From NCBI GenBank assembly GCA_001800515.1, contig MGVN01000128.1, positions 1 through 7,409 of the forward strand: a DNA stretch of 7,409 bases, given 5' to 3'. The notes under the pieces are model-generated. The model ran no database searches and was not told where the DNA came from. It saw only the letters and a list, made by a program, of their open reading frames with translations. Origin of the DNA: Elusimicrobia bacterium RIFOXYB2_FULL_49_7. Its GTDB lineage: Bacteria > Fibrobacterota > OXYB2-FULL-49-7. Of the stretch, positions 1 through 7,142 are shown piece by piece (the stretch's first letter is position 1; each line of letters begins with the position of its first letter). A program made the position numbers and the translations under genes.

Positions 1-1
1 C

Positions 2-1102
2 GCCAAATCCATGTGGTCTGAAAACGGCGAGGGCGACCCGATAGACCATTATCAGGCGGACAATGAACAGGATGAAGCGGAGTGGCTGGGAAAAACTGTG
101 GCCGACTTAAATCAAAGCAGAGCGTGTGCTTATAAAGATATGGCCGTGCTGGTCCGTACCAACGAACAGACCCGAATCTACGAAGAGGAACTCCGGCGGC
201 GACATATTCCCTGCCGCGTTGCAGGCGGCCGCGGATTTTACGATAGGAAAGAAGTCCGCGATCTCATGGGGTATCTCTTTTTCATATCCAATCCGCTTGA
301 CGAAATGTCTTTGACCCGAATCCTCAAAGTCCCCTTACGGGTGGTTCACCGGGAGACCCTGAAAACCATTGAGGAAAGGGCAGGCAGAAGCCAGTGGTCG
401 CTCTGGGAAGCCTTCCAAACACTCGATGCACTCGATATTGCAGCTCCCCAAAAAGAAAATATCGCCCGTTTTACCGACTTGATCAAACGATATATGGCGC
501 TATTCGGTCGCGGCGACCTGGCCGCGCCCTTTCGTCAGATGGTGGCTGAATTAAAGTATCGGGAATACATTGAAATCATGTATAAAGACCGTAAAGAAGA
601 AATTGAAAAACGGCTGGCCGTGGTGAATGAGCTTGAGCACTCCCTGGATCTTTTTGAACAGCGGCAAAAAAAACACGACTTAGCCACCTATCTTCAGGAT
701 GTTCTCCTCATGCTCCGGGAAAAGGAGGAAGAGACACACCGGGACGCGGTTTCGCTGATGACCCTGCATTCCAGCAAAGGGATGGAGTATCCCGTTGTCT
801 TTCTGCCGGGCCTGGACGATGAGGTGATGCCGAGCAAGCGGTCGGTTGCGGAAGGCAACATTGAAGAGGAGCGCCGCCTTTTTTATGTGGGCATGACCCG
901 CGCACAAAAGCAGCTCTTTTTCAGTTGGCCTTCAACCCGGTTTCTCTACAACAAACATCGACCGGTCAACCATTGCCGATTCATCCAAGATATTCCAACC
1001 GATCTCCTGGCCGCGCCCATCGGAAAACGTGAAGCGGAATTGCGCGAAAAAGTATTTTCAAAATTCTTCAAAGAGATGAAGGAAAGATTTCGCGTCGCAT
1101 AA
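2..1102 (+). CDS. UvrD/Rep/PcrA-type superfamily 1A DNA helicase, C-terminal part (5' truncated by window)
   Basis: This is the C-terminal half of an ATP-dependent 3'-5' DNA helicase that would unwind DNA in repair or replication restart. The frame is open from the first bases (Ala-Lys-Ser before the first Met at 11), so the true start and the Walker A half lie upstream. Visible family landmarks are the W(S/T)ENGEG stretch before a DNEQDEAEW helix; the VLVRTNEQTR motif (bases 146-175) with its conserved Arg; RVAGGRGFYDRKEVRD, equivalent to the 'GG..F..R.EIKD' signature; motif V, SLMTLHSSKGMEYPVVFLPG (from 752); and motif VI, EEERRLFYVGMTRA (863-904), with the arginine-finger region. Only about 66 residues follow motif VI and there is no long basic or Tudor-like tail, which is closer to Rep or to minimal UvrD-like enzymes than to full UvrD/PcrA. 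The fragment cannot decide between the symbols uvrD, rep and pcrA. The helicase assignment itself is very secure. Confidence 0.95.
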   Translation, partial: AKSMWSENGEGDPIDHYQADNEQDEAEWLGKTVADLNQSRACAYKDMAVLVRTNEQTRIYEEELRRRHIPCRVAGGRGFYDRKEVRDLMGYLFFISNPLDEMSLTRILKVPLRVVHRETLKTIEERAGRSQWSLWEAFQTLDALDIAAPQKENIARFTDLIKRYMALFGRGDLAAPFRQMVAELKYREYIEIMYKDRKEEIEKRLAVVNELEHSLDLFEQRQKKHDLATYLQDVLLMLREKEEETHRDAVSLMTLHSSKGMEYPVVFLPGLDDEVMPSKRSVAEGNIEEERRLFYVGMTRAQKQLFFSWPSTRFLYNKHRPVNHCRFIQDIPTDLLAAPIGKREAELREKVFSKFFKEMKERFRVA

Positions 1103-1122
1103 AAAACTATCTTATCATCCGA

Positions 1123-2043
1123 ATGACCAAAGAACGTTTTTTCTTTCTCTTAAAAGTCGGTATTACCCTGCTTTTCTTGGGTTTGCTGTATCGAAGCACC
1201 ACGGTAACCGCCGACCACCTGACCCGGCTCTGGAACGAAGCAACGCTCATCCCGCTTATCCTGTCAATGTGTCTCGGCTTGGCCGGCATTGCATTCGGCA
1301 TCTTTCGATGGGACGCTTTCCTGAAAAGCCGCGCCATCCCCACCACTCCGTTTACCTCCTCCGCCTCTTTTCTGGTGGGCTGTACGTTGGGTTTCATTAC
1401 CCCCGGCCGCGCAGGCGAATTCGGTCGAGGCATCTGCTATCCTGCGGTCCCGGCACGTGATATCGCCTGGCTCACTTTGGCGGAAAAGGTCTATTTCACC
1501 TTTTTCATCATGTTGTACGGCCTTATCGGCACGCTGATGGCGCTCAAACCGTTGACTCACGCGTTTCCCCATTTACCGGGGTGGCTCTTTCCGCTGCCTG
1601 CCATGACATTCTTGATTCTGTGCGGGACATTCATCTTTCATCGTTTTACCGGAAAAGCGGGAAAGATGCAATCCCATTTTCCAATGACCTCGGAATCGCA
1701 ATTTCACCTTCTGACCCTGTCCGGCATTCTCTACCTCATCTCCATTCTTCAATTCTACCTGATTCTTCGCGCATTTGCCCCCGTCTCACTATCGGTTTCC
1801 TTCAGCGTTTACAGCATAACGCTCATCGTGTTGACCCTTTTCCCTTTTTCCATCGGCAATCTCGGGGTTCGGGAAAGCTGCTTTGTTCTGTTGCTTCAGG
1901 AAACAGGTGAAATTTCAAACCAGATAGCGCTTTCCGCGGGCATTATGGTCTTTTTTCAGAATATTCTGCTTCCGGCCGTGCTTGGCATGGCCGTTCTTTT
2001 CATTAATAAGAAAAGACAACACACGTTGACCCGTTCCGTATAG
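1123..2043 (+). CDS. Flippase-like integral membrane protein (lysylphosphatidylglycerol synthase TM region / UPF0104 family)
   Basis: This is a 306-residue polytopic inner-membrane protein with about seven or eight hydrophobic segments. It resembles the membrane domain shared by MprF, AglD-like and UPF0104 proteins (LPG_synthase_TM). Two stretches support this: FITPGRAGEFGR around residues 91-102, matching the family's 'P.r.GE..R' loop, and the 'GNLGVRE' motif at 245-251 ahead of the last two membrane helices. There is no soluble aminoacyl-transferase domain, so it is the stand-alone form. Family members move lipids or lipid-linked sugars across the membrane or modify them; the actual substrate is unknown here. 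The ATG at 1123 is the only plausible start, because no start codon lies in frame between it and the preceding gene's stop. No Shine-Dalgarno sequence is visible. The gene begins 20 bases after the helicase, so the two are probably co-transcribed although functionally unrelated. Confidence 0.85.
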   Translation: MTKERFFFLLKVGITLLFLGLLYRSTTVTADHLTRLWNEATLIPLILSMCLGLAGIAFGIFRWDAFLKSRAIPTTPFTSSASFLVGCTLGFITPGRAGEFGRGICYPAVPARDIAWLTLAEKVYFTFFIMLYGLIGTLMALKPLTHAFPHLPGWLFPLPAMTFLILCGTFIFHRFTGKAGKMQSHFPMTSESQFHLLTLSGILYLISILQFYLILRAFAPVSLSVSFSVYSITLIVLTLFPFSIGNLGVRESCFVLLLQETGEISNQIALSAGIMVFFQNILLPAVLGMAVLFINKKRQHTLTRSV

Positions 2044-2055
2044 CCGGGATATTTT
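2026..2055 (+). promoter_or_regulatory. Possible sigma70-like promoter ahead of the secreted-protein block
   Basis: TTGACC at 2026-2031 differs from the -35 consensus by one base. TATTTT at 2050-2055 matches four of six -10 positions, with an 18-base spacer. Transcription would begin near 2062, about 20 bases before the GTG at 2083. The -35 box lies inside the last codons of the membrane-protein gene. The placement is sensible for the four-gene secreted block, but a match this loose can occur by chance, and the organism's sigma-factor preferences are unknown. Confidence 0.3.
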
Positions 2056-2082
2056 CTCTTCGTTTCCGGTCTCACCTCCCCT

Positions 2083-3324
2083 GTGCTAAGAAGACATCTT
2101 ATTCTTTTTCTATTTCTCCTGTTTACGCAACAGATTCCTGCGGTCTATCACGACCCGGATGACATCAAACAAGCCGAATCCTTGCACTCTCTGCTGACAA
2201 ACTACAAGACGATCGAAACGCAACTATTATTCTTCCGGACAATCCGGATGCGGCTCGACTTAATTGCACAATCAGCGATCTTCTTTGCCAAAGAAACACC
2301 GGACAATAAAATTTTAACCGCTGAAATCAACCGTATTAAGAACGCTACATTCTCCCCTCCGGCTGTGCCAAGCTTATCTGCCTCTCTCTTTTCAGACACC
2401 CTTGCTTTCGTATCAAGCCGTCTTACTCTACTGACAAACGAAAACAACCTTTGCCAAACCCGCTTGCAGGAACTTGTTCCACGTTCTACAATAGCCCCCG
2501 TGTCCAAATATCTGCGCCAACTTCAACAAACAGTGGCTGATAAAACACCGCACAATATAGCACTTCATCAAGCCCTATCACGGCAAGCGGACTTGATTGC
2601 CAAACTCCGACAGGCGCGCGCAAATCGGATCATTTTTATTACCCATGCGGTGGCCAAGCTCAAAACACTTTCCGCTTCTCTGTCCGGTAAAACCCTTTCC
2701 TGTACAGAAATGACCGAAATGTCAAAGACCGAGGAAGATGACACCTCTCTGGTCGAACGTTTCAACCGATTTGAATTCAATTTCTCCACCCGCAACTACT
2801 CTTTTGAATGGACGATAACGCCATCCGCCCCGGCCGTACCGCCATCAAGCCCGGACTATACTTATTACAGCATCAACGGAGACGGCGGGAAGAATTGCCT
2901 GCGCATTAAAGGCAATGAAAAGTTGCCGGCACCAAGGCCCAAACTGATGCGCCGCACCCAAGCCGATATTGCAAACGAAGAAAAAGATAAGGCAAATTCC
3001 AAGTTCAATCTGTTCACCTTTCAATTTGCAGCCGATATTCCGGACAACCCGGAAATCAGCGGAGAGGTCACATTGACGTTTTCGTCGGCAGGTTGCATTG
3101 AAATCCGCTTCACCTCTCCCGGCCTCTCTCTTTTTTATCCGTCCATCAATTCCGATTATCCCGACAAAGTGCAGACATTCTCCCCCTATGTTCTAATCGC
3201 TTCTTATCAGTTTGCGGCAATTGGAACACAATGCTATCCCTGCAAATGGACGCTGGAAGAAGATAATCCTTTTTCCTTCAGATTAATATGGATACTTCCC
3301 GCTCATGCAACAAAGATTCAATAA
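2083..3324 (+). CDS. Predicted secreted protein of unknown function: helical N-terminal half, beta-rich C-terminal half
   Basis: I do not recognise a family for this 413-residue protein. It starts at GTG (2083). That start is preferred because it gives a textbook signal peptide: LRR, a hydrophobic core LILFLFLLF, and a likely cleavage after QQIPA at about residue 20. The next Met would destroy it. Residues of roughly 22-225 are rich in Leu, Gln, Lys and Ala and look alpha-helical, possibly coiled-coil (QAESLHSLLTNYKTIETQLL, then ADLIAKLRQARANR). From about 227 the character changes to alternating aromatic and polar residues (FEFNFSTRNYSFEW, then FTFQFAADI and GEVTLTFSSAGCIEIRF), suggesting a beta-sandwich-like domain. 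There are six cysteines (124, 207, 272, 338, 384, 387), and the last two form a CYPC pair. Its last 20 bases overlap the next gene. It probably acts in the periplasm, in the envelope or outside the cell. No enzyme motif was seen. Confidence 0.8.
   Translation: MLRRHLILFLFLLFTQQIPAVYHDPDDIKQAESLHSLLTNYKTIETQLLFFRTIRMRLDLIAQSAIFFAKETPDNKILTAEINRIKNATFSPPAVPSLSASLFSDTLAFVSSRLTLLTNENNLCQTRLQELVPRSTIAPVSKYLRQLQQTVADKTPHNIALHQALSRQADLIAKLRQARANRIIFITHAVAKLKTLSASLSGKTLSCTEMTEMSKTEEDDTSLVERFNRFEFNFSTRNYSFEWTITPSAPAVPPSSPDYTYYSINGDGGKNCLRIKGNEKLPAPRPKLMRRTQADIANEEKDKANSKFNLFTFQFAADIPDNPEISGEVTLTFSSAGCIEIRFTSPGLSLFYPSINSDYPDKVQTFSPYVLIASYQFAAIGTQCYPCKWTLEEDNPFSFRLIWILPAHATKIQ
3305..3324 (+). other. 20-base gene overlap (coupled start of the 174-aa protein)
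   Basis: The ATG at 3305 lies inside the preceding gene, whose TAA stop is at 3322-3324. No Shine-Dalgarno-like purine tract precedes it. This geometry fits translational coupling, with ribosomes terminating close to the new start and re-initiating. The overlap is directly visible; coupling is inferred. Confidence 0.7.
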
Positions 3325-3829
3325 GTTCTTTCTTTTCCTCTTGCTTGCCGGGTACTGCTATGCGGAACCGGAATGGCAAACCTGCCGCTATGTCACCCAG
3401 GGTGAAATCCGCTGCCAGGGCAATACCACCACCTTTAAAAATGTCACTGTTTGCGTTCGAACCGACCGGGGCATCAATATACGTGTAACCCAAATTGAGC
3501 CCGAATTAAACAAACCCCTATTATTCATCCAAAACAATCAGAGCACAATCACAGATTCTCTTTTCCCCACTTCCGGCCTAATCCGGAAAACCATTATAAA
3601 AGATGAAATCCTGGATTCTGCGGCACTATTGGATTCCACCGGCCTTGTTGTAGGCATTCTATCCACTCGACTTTCCAAAATACCGCTTAACACGGAAGCG
3701 ATTCCGCTCCCCGCTTCAACCGCTTACGAAAGCGTTGATAAGACGATTCAAATCCTTCTGCACTACACCGCCTACCGATTAAACGAACCGGTTCCACCGG
3801 CCACTTTCATCCTGTCAAATGACGAATAA
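3305..3829 (+). CDS. Small predicted secreted protein, unknown function (faint trypsin-fold resemblance at C-terminal half)
   Basis: This 174-residue protein has a signal peptide: MQQRFNK, core FFLFLLLAG, and a likely cleavage after CYA at residue 20. This leaves about 154 mature residues. The mature N-terminus has three cysteines (27, 37, 50) in a short probably beta-rich segment (CRYVTQGEIRC), which may hold a disulfide. Residues 102-118 (ILDSAALLDSTGLVVGI) followed by an 'IPLPAS' segment recall the end of trypsin-like and HtrA-like proteases, GNSGGPL...G.VVGI...IP. However, the Gly-Ser-Gly-Gly core is absent, no catalytic His occurs in a suitable N-terminal position, and the chain is short. 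If the relationship is real, this is a degenerate, non-catalytic fold. It overlaps both neighbours, so its product is probably made together with the large hydrolase and could be its chaperone, inhibitor or partner; that is conjecture. Confidence 0.75.
   Translation: MQQRFNKFFLFLLLAGYCYAEPEWQTCRYVTQGEIRCQGNTTTFKNVTVCVRTDRGINIRVTQIEPELNKPLLFIQNNQSTITDSLFPTSGLIRKTIIKDEILDSAALLDSTGLVVGILSTRLSKIPLNTEAIPLPASTAYESVDKTIQILLHYTAYRLNEPVPPATFILSNDE
3819..3829 (+). other. 11-base gene overlap (coupled start of the large hydrolase)
   Basis: The ATG at 3819 precedes the TAA (3827-3829) of the upstream gene by eight bases. The upstream bases (cctgtcaa) contain no Shine-Dalgarno motif, so translation of the 1106-aa protein probably depends on re-initiation from the small secreted-protein gene. 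Confidence 0.7.
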
Positions 3830-6800
3830 ACTGCTTATTCTATTGCTGCTCTTTACCCTGACCGTGCCTGCGGCCAATCCTCCCTTCTCAAAATCCGCCC
3901 GCCGCTACCTTTACATTCTGCTCCACGGAGAGGACGGTAAATCGAGTTCAGCAACCCGCACTCTGTTCAAAACAGGCGACACACCGGGCGGACTGATGGC
4001 TCACCTTGAAAACCAGTATCACCTAAAAGGTTATGTCTTTGCCTTTCAGATGACCAATCCGGCCGGTTCTCTGGACAGTTGGACCCGTGAATTCAGCGAC
4101 ACCTTGAATCCCACCTGTTGGCTCAGACGGGCAAGAGAGGAACATAAACAGTTTCTTCGGCAAAGCCAGGGCATCACGGACGAAGCGATTCTCGAAGCCA
4201 TGACGCCACGGGAATTCATTGTTTTTGCCCACTCTTTTGGCGGCTTGGTCTTGCGGAATTACATCTGTTCTCCGGCCTATCGGGGCGACATCGCCCTCTC
4301 TGTCTTTATCAACACACCCCATACCGGCTCCGACTATCCCTATATTCTGGAAGTCATGGAAACACGCGGCGCCCTGAACCAGTTAAGCAAAGCGGCCGAC
4401 CGGACAATCCGCAAAGTGTCATCTTCGGACCTCTATCCGGGTATCCATGCCCTCTTTGAAGGCTTTAAAACCTATGGCAATATTGAAGCATTACTGAAAG
4501 ACCTTAAATCGATGCGGCAACGGATGCGAAATATCCAAACCACACTGACCTCTGCCGAAACAATGCTTAAACAATCGGTTTCTATTTCAGGCAATCAATT
4601 CCAGGCAAAATTCCGGTCAGCAATAATGCTATTAAAAAAAGGTGGAATCGTAGCGATCACGCCGGATGCCGACAAACTAAAAAAGCTCCGACTGGCCGCC
4701 AACTTTTCAGCGGCGGAACAAAACGCGGCTGATTTTACCGACTTCTCTCTTTTTCTGAATGCTCTATCGACAGAAGGGTTCAGCAATATGGAAGGCGCCT
4801 TTACGGATCTGTCGGATGCGGATATGTCGGCCATCCTTTTCTCAATCAGCCGATTCAAACAATCGTTTTCAGTACCCCTTCCCTCTCCTTCGCTTTCCCA
4901 AATGAATTTTGCAGAAGAATCCGCCGCCTTTTATAAAGCCCTTTCCTATCCGGTCTCTCTCTTTCGAGCCAATCAAACCACCCTGCACCAATATGACGAA
5001 TTACAGGAGCTATCTCAACGCGCCAATCAAATTTCCTTTCAACCGACCCAATCTCAAACCCTCTCATTGCCCGCCGTCAACCTCTCTCCCTTTTCCGATT
5101 TTGAAAGCCACCCCTTTGTTCAGGGAATCGAAAACCTTACTTCCATAGAAACCTCGCTGCAACACCTATCCGATGGGGCGGTAGATATGTCAGAAGCAAT
5201 CGCACTTTGTCAAACTCTCTTTCAATTGTCCAATACCCTGATGCAAAGCCTGGGCACACCCACGGAACAGATGTTCTACACCTATCTTGAAACCTTTCGT
5301 ACCCAGATAAATACGATGAATATAGAGTTCTCTAAGCTGGGAGGCATACTGGCGGCAAAAGATCTTTCTGCCTATGGCTCCCTTTTTCAGGAAATAAAAG
5401 GAAGCACGTTTTTTGGCGAAAAAATATTTGCACCGGATGCGACGCTGCTTTCCAGTTCGGAAGCCGCATTGGCGCAACGATTCCTGGCAAATCTACCTCA
5501 TTATTTTGGCCCCTCTGCAATCATCGATTTTCCACAAGAAAAATTGAAAATCATCCGTGCTTATATCGCCCTACTCGGCCGGAAAAGCGTTGTTTTTCAA
5601 CGACCCGACCTTACCGGGCTCTCGGCAAACGACTTTGCGCTACCGGAGGTCTTTACCGCAACTTTTGACTTATCCAACCTTATCCAATTTTACAACCAAT
5701 GTATCGCCATTCTCTCTCAAGCCGGCAATCTGCAGGCAGAACTGGCCGACCTATATGAACGAATCAATCATCTGATGGAACAACTTTCTTCCTTGTCCAA
5801 AGATTCGCCCTCCCCTTCGACAGAAAACAATTCCGCTGACAAAGAAGAATCCGATTATCTCTCTTATATTCTACTGGGCCTATCTGTGGCCAAAACGCTG
5901 GGACCTGCTGAAAACACAGCCTCTGCCTCTGCTGCATTAAGCGCCATAGCCGGTAAGCTGGTCAAAACCTTTCTGGACGAAATATGGAAAGAGGTTCAAA
6001 ACGGCGCCATTCTTTCCGCCGGTTTTTCAGAGATGACTCGTTCCGGTTCATCGGTTCGTCCCAGTGACCCTGCCGTGGCCAACATGTCATCCAAGAACAG
6101 CAATCTTGTCCGCTTGAAGTCCGCCCTGCCGGTTGCAGCAGCGGATCAGGCCCTTCAGCAAGCACGGTATCGCATTGTCTATACCACCGGCGTCCTGACC
6201 CCCACGGAAGAGGGCACAAAGAGCTTGGACTTGGTCTCCGGTCAGGGAGGCAACACCGAGGCCATGGCGCGTGCTGCATTAGAGGAAAAAATCGAGGCGC
6301 TGACCCGGCGAATAAAAGAAGCGCTTGTGACACGTATTCAAAATGCGATTTCCATCCGGTTTTCATCTCTGACTGCAGAAGATCGAAATGCGCTTGTCAA
6401 TGGCATCAAGCCCGAAGGCGATTTCCTTGAAGCTGCCTGTGTCGCCCGCAAGAACGGCCTCTTTTCAGACTACCGATCACTTGTAGAAGACCAGGCGAAT
6501 CAAGTTCTTAATGCCTTTTCGTCTGAAATCAATGGGCTTATGGACAAAGCCTCTGACAAGGCAATTAACGGAATAATCGACCGATTAAAGGAGCTGGAAG
6601 CAGTCAAAAAAGGAGTTGATTTCCTGGACAAATTCAATCCCGGCATGATTATCAGCTTGTACAACATGTTAAAGGCCGATGGAAAAGAGATGACGCCCGG
6701 ACAGGCCGCATTTGCACTATACTATTCCCCGCTTCTTAAATTAGGCTTCTATGAGAATGGAGATTTTGTGGTTCCAAGCAGCAGCGGCAAAGGTGAAAAG

Positions 6801-7139
6801 GTGGCCCTTTTCCAGCAAGCGACCCAGGTTCAACGCATGGAATACCGCGTTTCTGATCCACTGGCCCCCTTTTCCGCCATTTCCACCCTGGCGATAGCAC
6901 TTGACATTGCCCGAACGCTGGTTCCCGACCCCGGCACACGGGAAACCATCCGGCTCTCCAAAATTGGCGCAGTGAATCTGCTCACCCTGGTAGTAGCGCT
7001 TAACCGTCAGGAAGCGTTAGCCGCTTATTTTAAGGAGGGCCACACCCAAGCAATTTCAGGTCTGTGTCAAAACAATCGAACCAATACCCTTCTCTTTGAA
7101 AAGCCGTGCGCCTCCTTTCTGTTACCGGGTGCAAAATAA
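3819..7139 (+). CDS. Very large predicted secreted alpha/beta-hydrolase (lipase/esterase-like) with two long insertions
   Basis: This 1106-residue exported protein probably cleaves an ester bond; its substrate is unknown. A signal peptide (MTNK, core LLILLLLFTLTV, cleavage near PAA, about residue 19) is followed by strand YLYILLHGEDG, whose His36-Gly37 fits a lipase oxyanion loop. The nucleophile elbow FIVFAHSFGGLVLR places Ser139; Ala in the first position is also known in Bacillus lipases. Strand ALSVFINTPHTGS (ending at 171) matches the 'TPH.GS' signature. Residues of roughly 172-745 are mostly helical, partly coiled-coil-like (LLKDLKSMRQRMRNIQ), with a Ser/Pro/Asn linker near 660-678. Lipase-like sequence resumes with DPAVANMSSKNSNLVRLKS at 750 and strand RYRIVYTTG at 783-791. 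A second insertion runs to about 978. Then come NGDFVVPSSS (candidate acid Asp982) and GHTQAIS (candidate His1075) before a terminal helix. Ordinary relatives have about 250-350 residues. Ser139 is secure; the Asp and His are inferred, and Asp1013 or Asp1037 are alternatives for the acid. The start is fixed by the signal peptide and the overlap with the upstream gene. Confidence 0.85.
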   Translation: MTNKLLILLLLFTLTVPAANPPFSKSARRYLYILLHGEDGKSSSATRTLFKTGDTPGGLMAHLENQYHLKGYVFAFQMTNPAGSLDSWTREFSDTLNPTCWLRRAREEHKQFLRQSQGITDEAILEAMTPREFIVFAHSFGGLVLRNYICSPAYRGDIALSVFINTPHTGSDYPYILEVMETRGALNQLSKAADRTIRKVSSSDLYPGIHALFEGFKTYGNIEALLKDLKSMRQRMRNIQTTLTSAETMLKQSVSISGNQFQAKFRSAIMLLKKGGIVAITPDADKLKKLRLAANFSAAEQNAADFTDFSLFLNALSTEGFSNMEGAFTDLSDADMSAILFSISRFKQSFSVPLPSPSLSQMNFAEESAAFYKALSYPVSLFRANQTTLHQYDELQELSQRANQISFQPTQSQTLSLPAVNLSPFSDFESHPFVQGIENLTSIETSLQHLSDGAVDMSEAIALCQTLFQLSNTLMQSLGTPTEQMFYTYLETFRTQINTMNIEFSKLGGILAAKDLSAYGSLFQEIKGSTFFGEKIFAPDATLLSSSEAALAQRFLANLPHYFGPSAIIDFPQEKLKIIRAYIALLGRKSVVFQRPDLTGLSANDFALPEVFTATFDLSNLIQFYNQCIAILSQAGNLQAELADLYERINHLMEQLSSLSKDSPSPSTENNSADKEESDYLSYILLGLSVAKTLGPAENTASASAALSAIAGKLVKTFLDEIWKEVQNGAILSAGFSEMTRSGSSVRPSDPAVANMSSKNSNLVRLKSALPVAAADQALQQARYRIVYTTGVLTPTEEGTKSLDLVSGQGGNTEAMARAALEEKIEALTRRIKEALVTRIQNAISIRFSSLTAEDRNALVNGIKPEGDFLEAACVARKNGLFSDYRSLVEDQANQVLNAFSSEINGLMDKASDKAINGIIDRLKELEAVKKGVDFLDKFNPGMIISLYNMLKADGKEMTPGQAAFALYYSPLLKLGFYENGDFVVPSSSGKGEKVALFQQATQVQRMEYRVSDPLAPFSAISTLAIALDIARTLVPDPGTRETIRLSKIGAVNLLTLVVALNRQEALAAYFKEGHTQAISGLCQNNRTNTLLFEKPCASFLLPGAK

Positions 7140-7142
7140 AAC

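Noticed and set aside
1107..1433. A 108-codon antisense open frame opposite the flippase-like gene.
   Set aside because: The sense strand encodes recognised membrane helices and the PGRAGEFGR motif; the antisense product is a basic, Arg/Lys-rich shadow.
2041..2082. A CCGGGA...TTTCCGG near-inverted repeat considered as an intrinsic terminator after the membrane-protein gene.
   Set aside because: The stem is only about four or five pairs with mismatches and no T-run follows it.
2041..2085. The membrane-protein gene and the following gene share a reading frame across the TAG at 2041, suggesting a broken fusion or stop readthrough.
   Set aside because: The second gene has its own GTG start followed by a complete signal peptide, and the membrane protein already ends in the normal position for its family after the last helix and a basic tail.
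3341..3364. Possible lipoprotein lipobox LLAGYC in the 174-aa protein.
   Set aside because: The residue before the Cys is Tyr, which is not tolerated at the -1 position of a lipobox; ordinary cleavage after CYA two residues later is more likely.
5962..6366. A 134-codon antisense open frame inside the large hydrolase gene.
   Set aside because: Its product is rich in Cys, Trp, Pro and Arg with no domain pattern, as expected from reading the complement of a real gene. The sense frame there carries lipase-like motifs.
3819..7139. The block considered as a toxin-immunity or phospholipase-effector (Tle-like) locus of a type VI system.
   Set aside because: All members carry N-terminal Sec signal peptides, and no VgrG, PAAR, Hcp or adaptor-like sequence is visible, so nothing in the window supports that reading.
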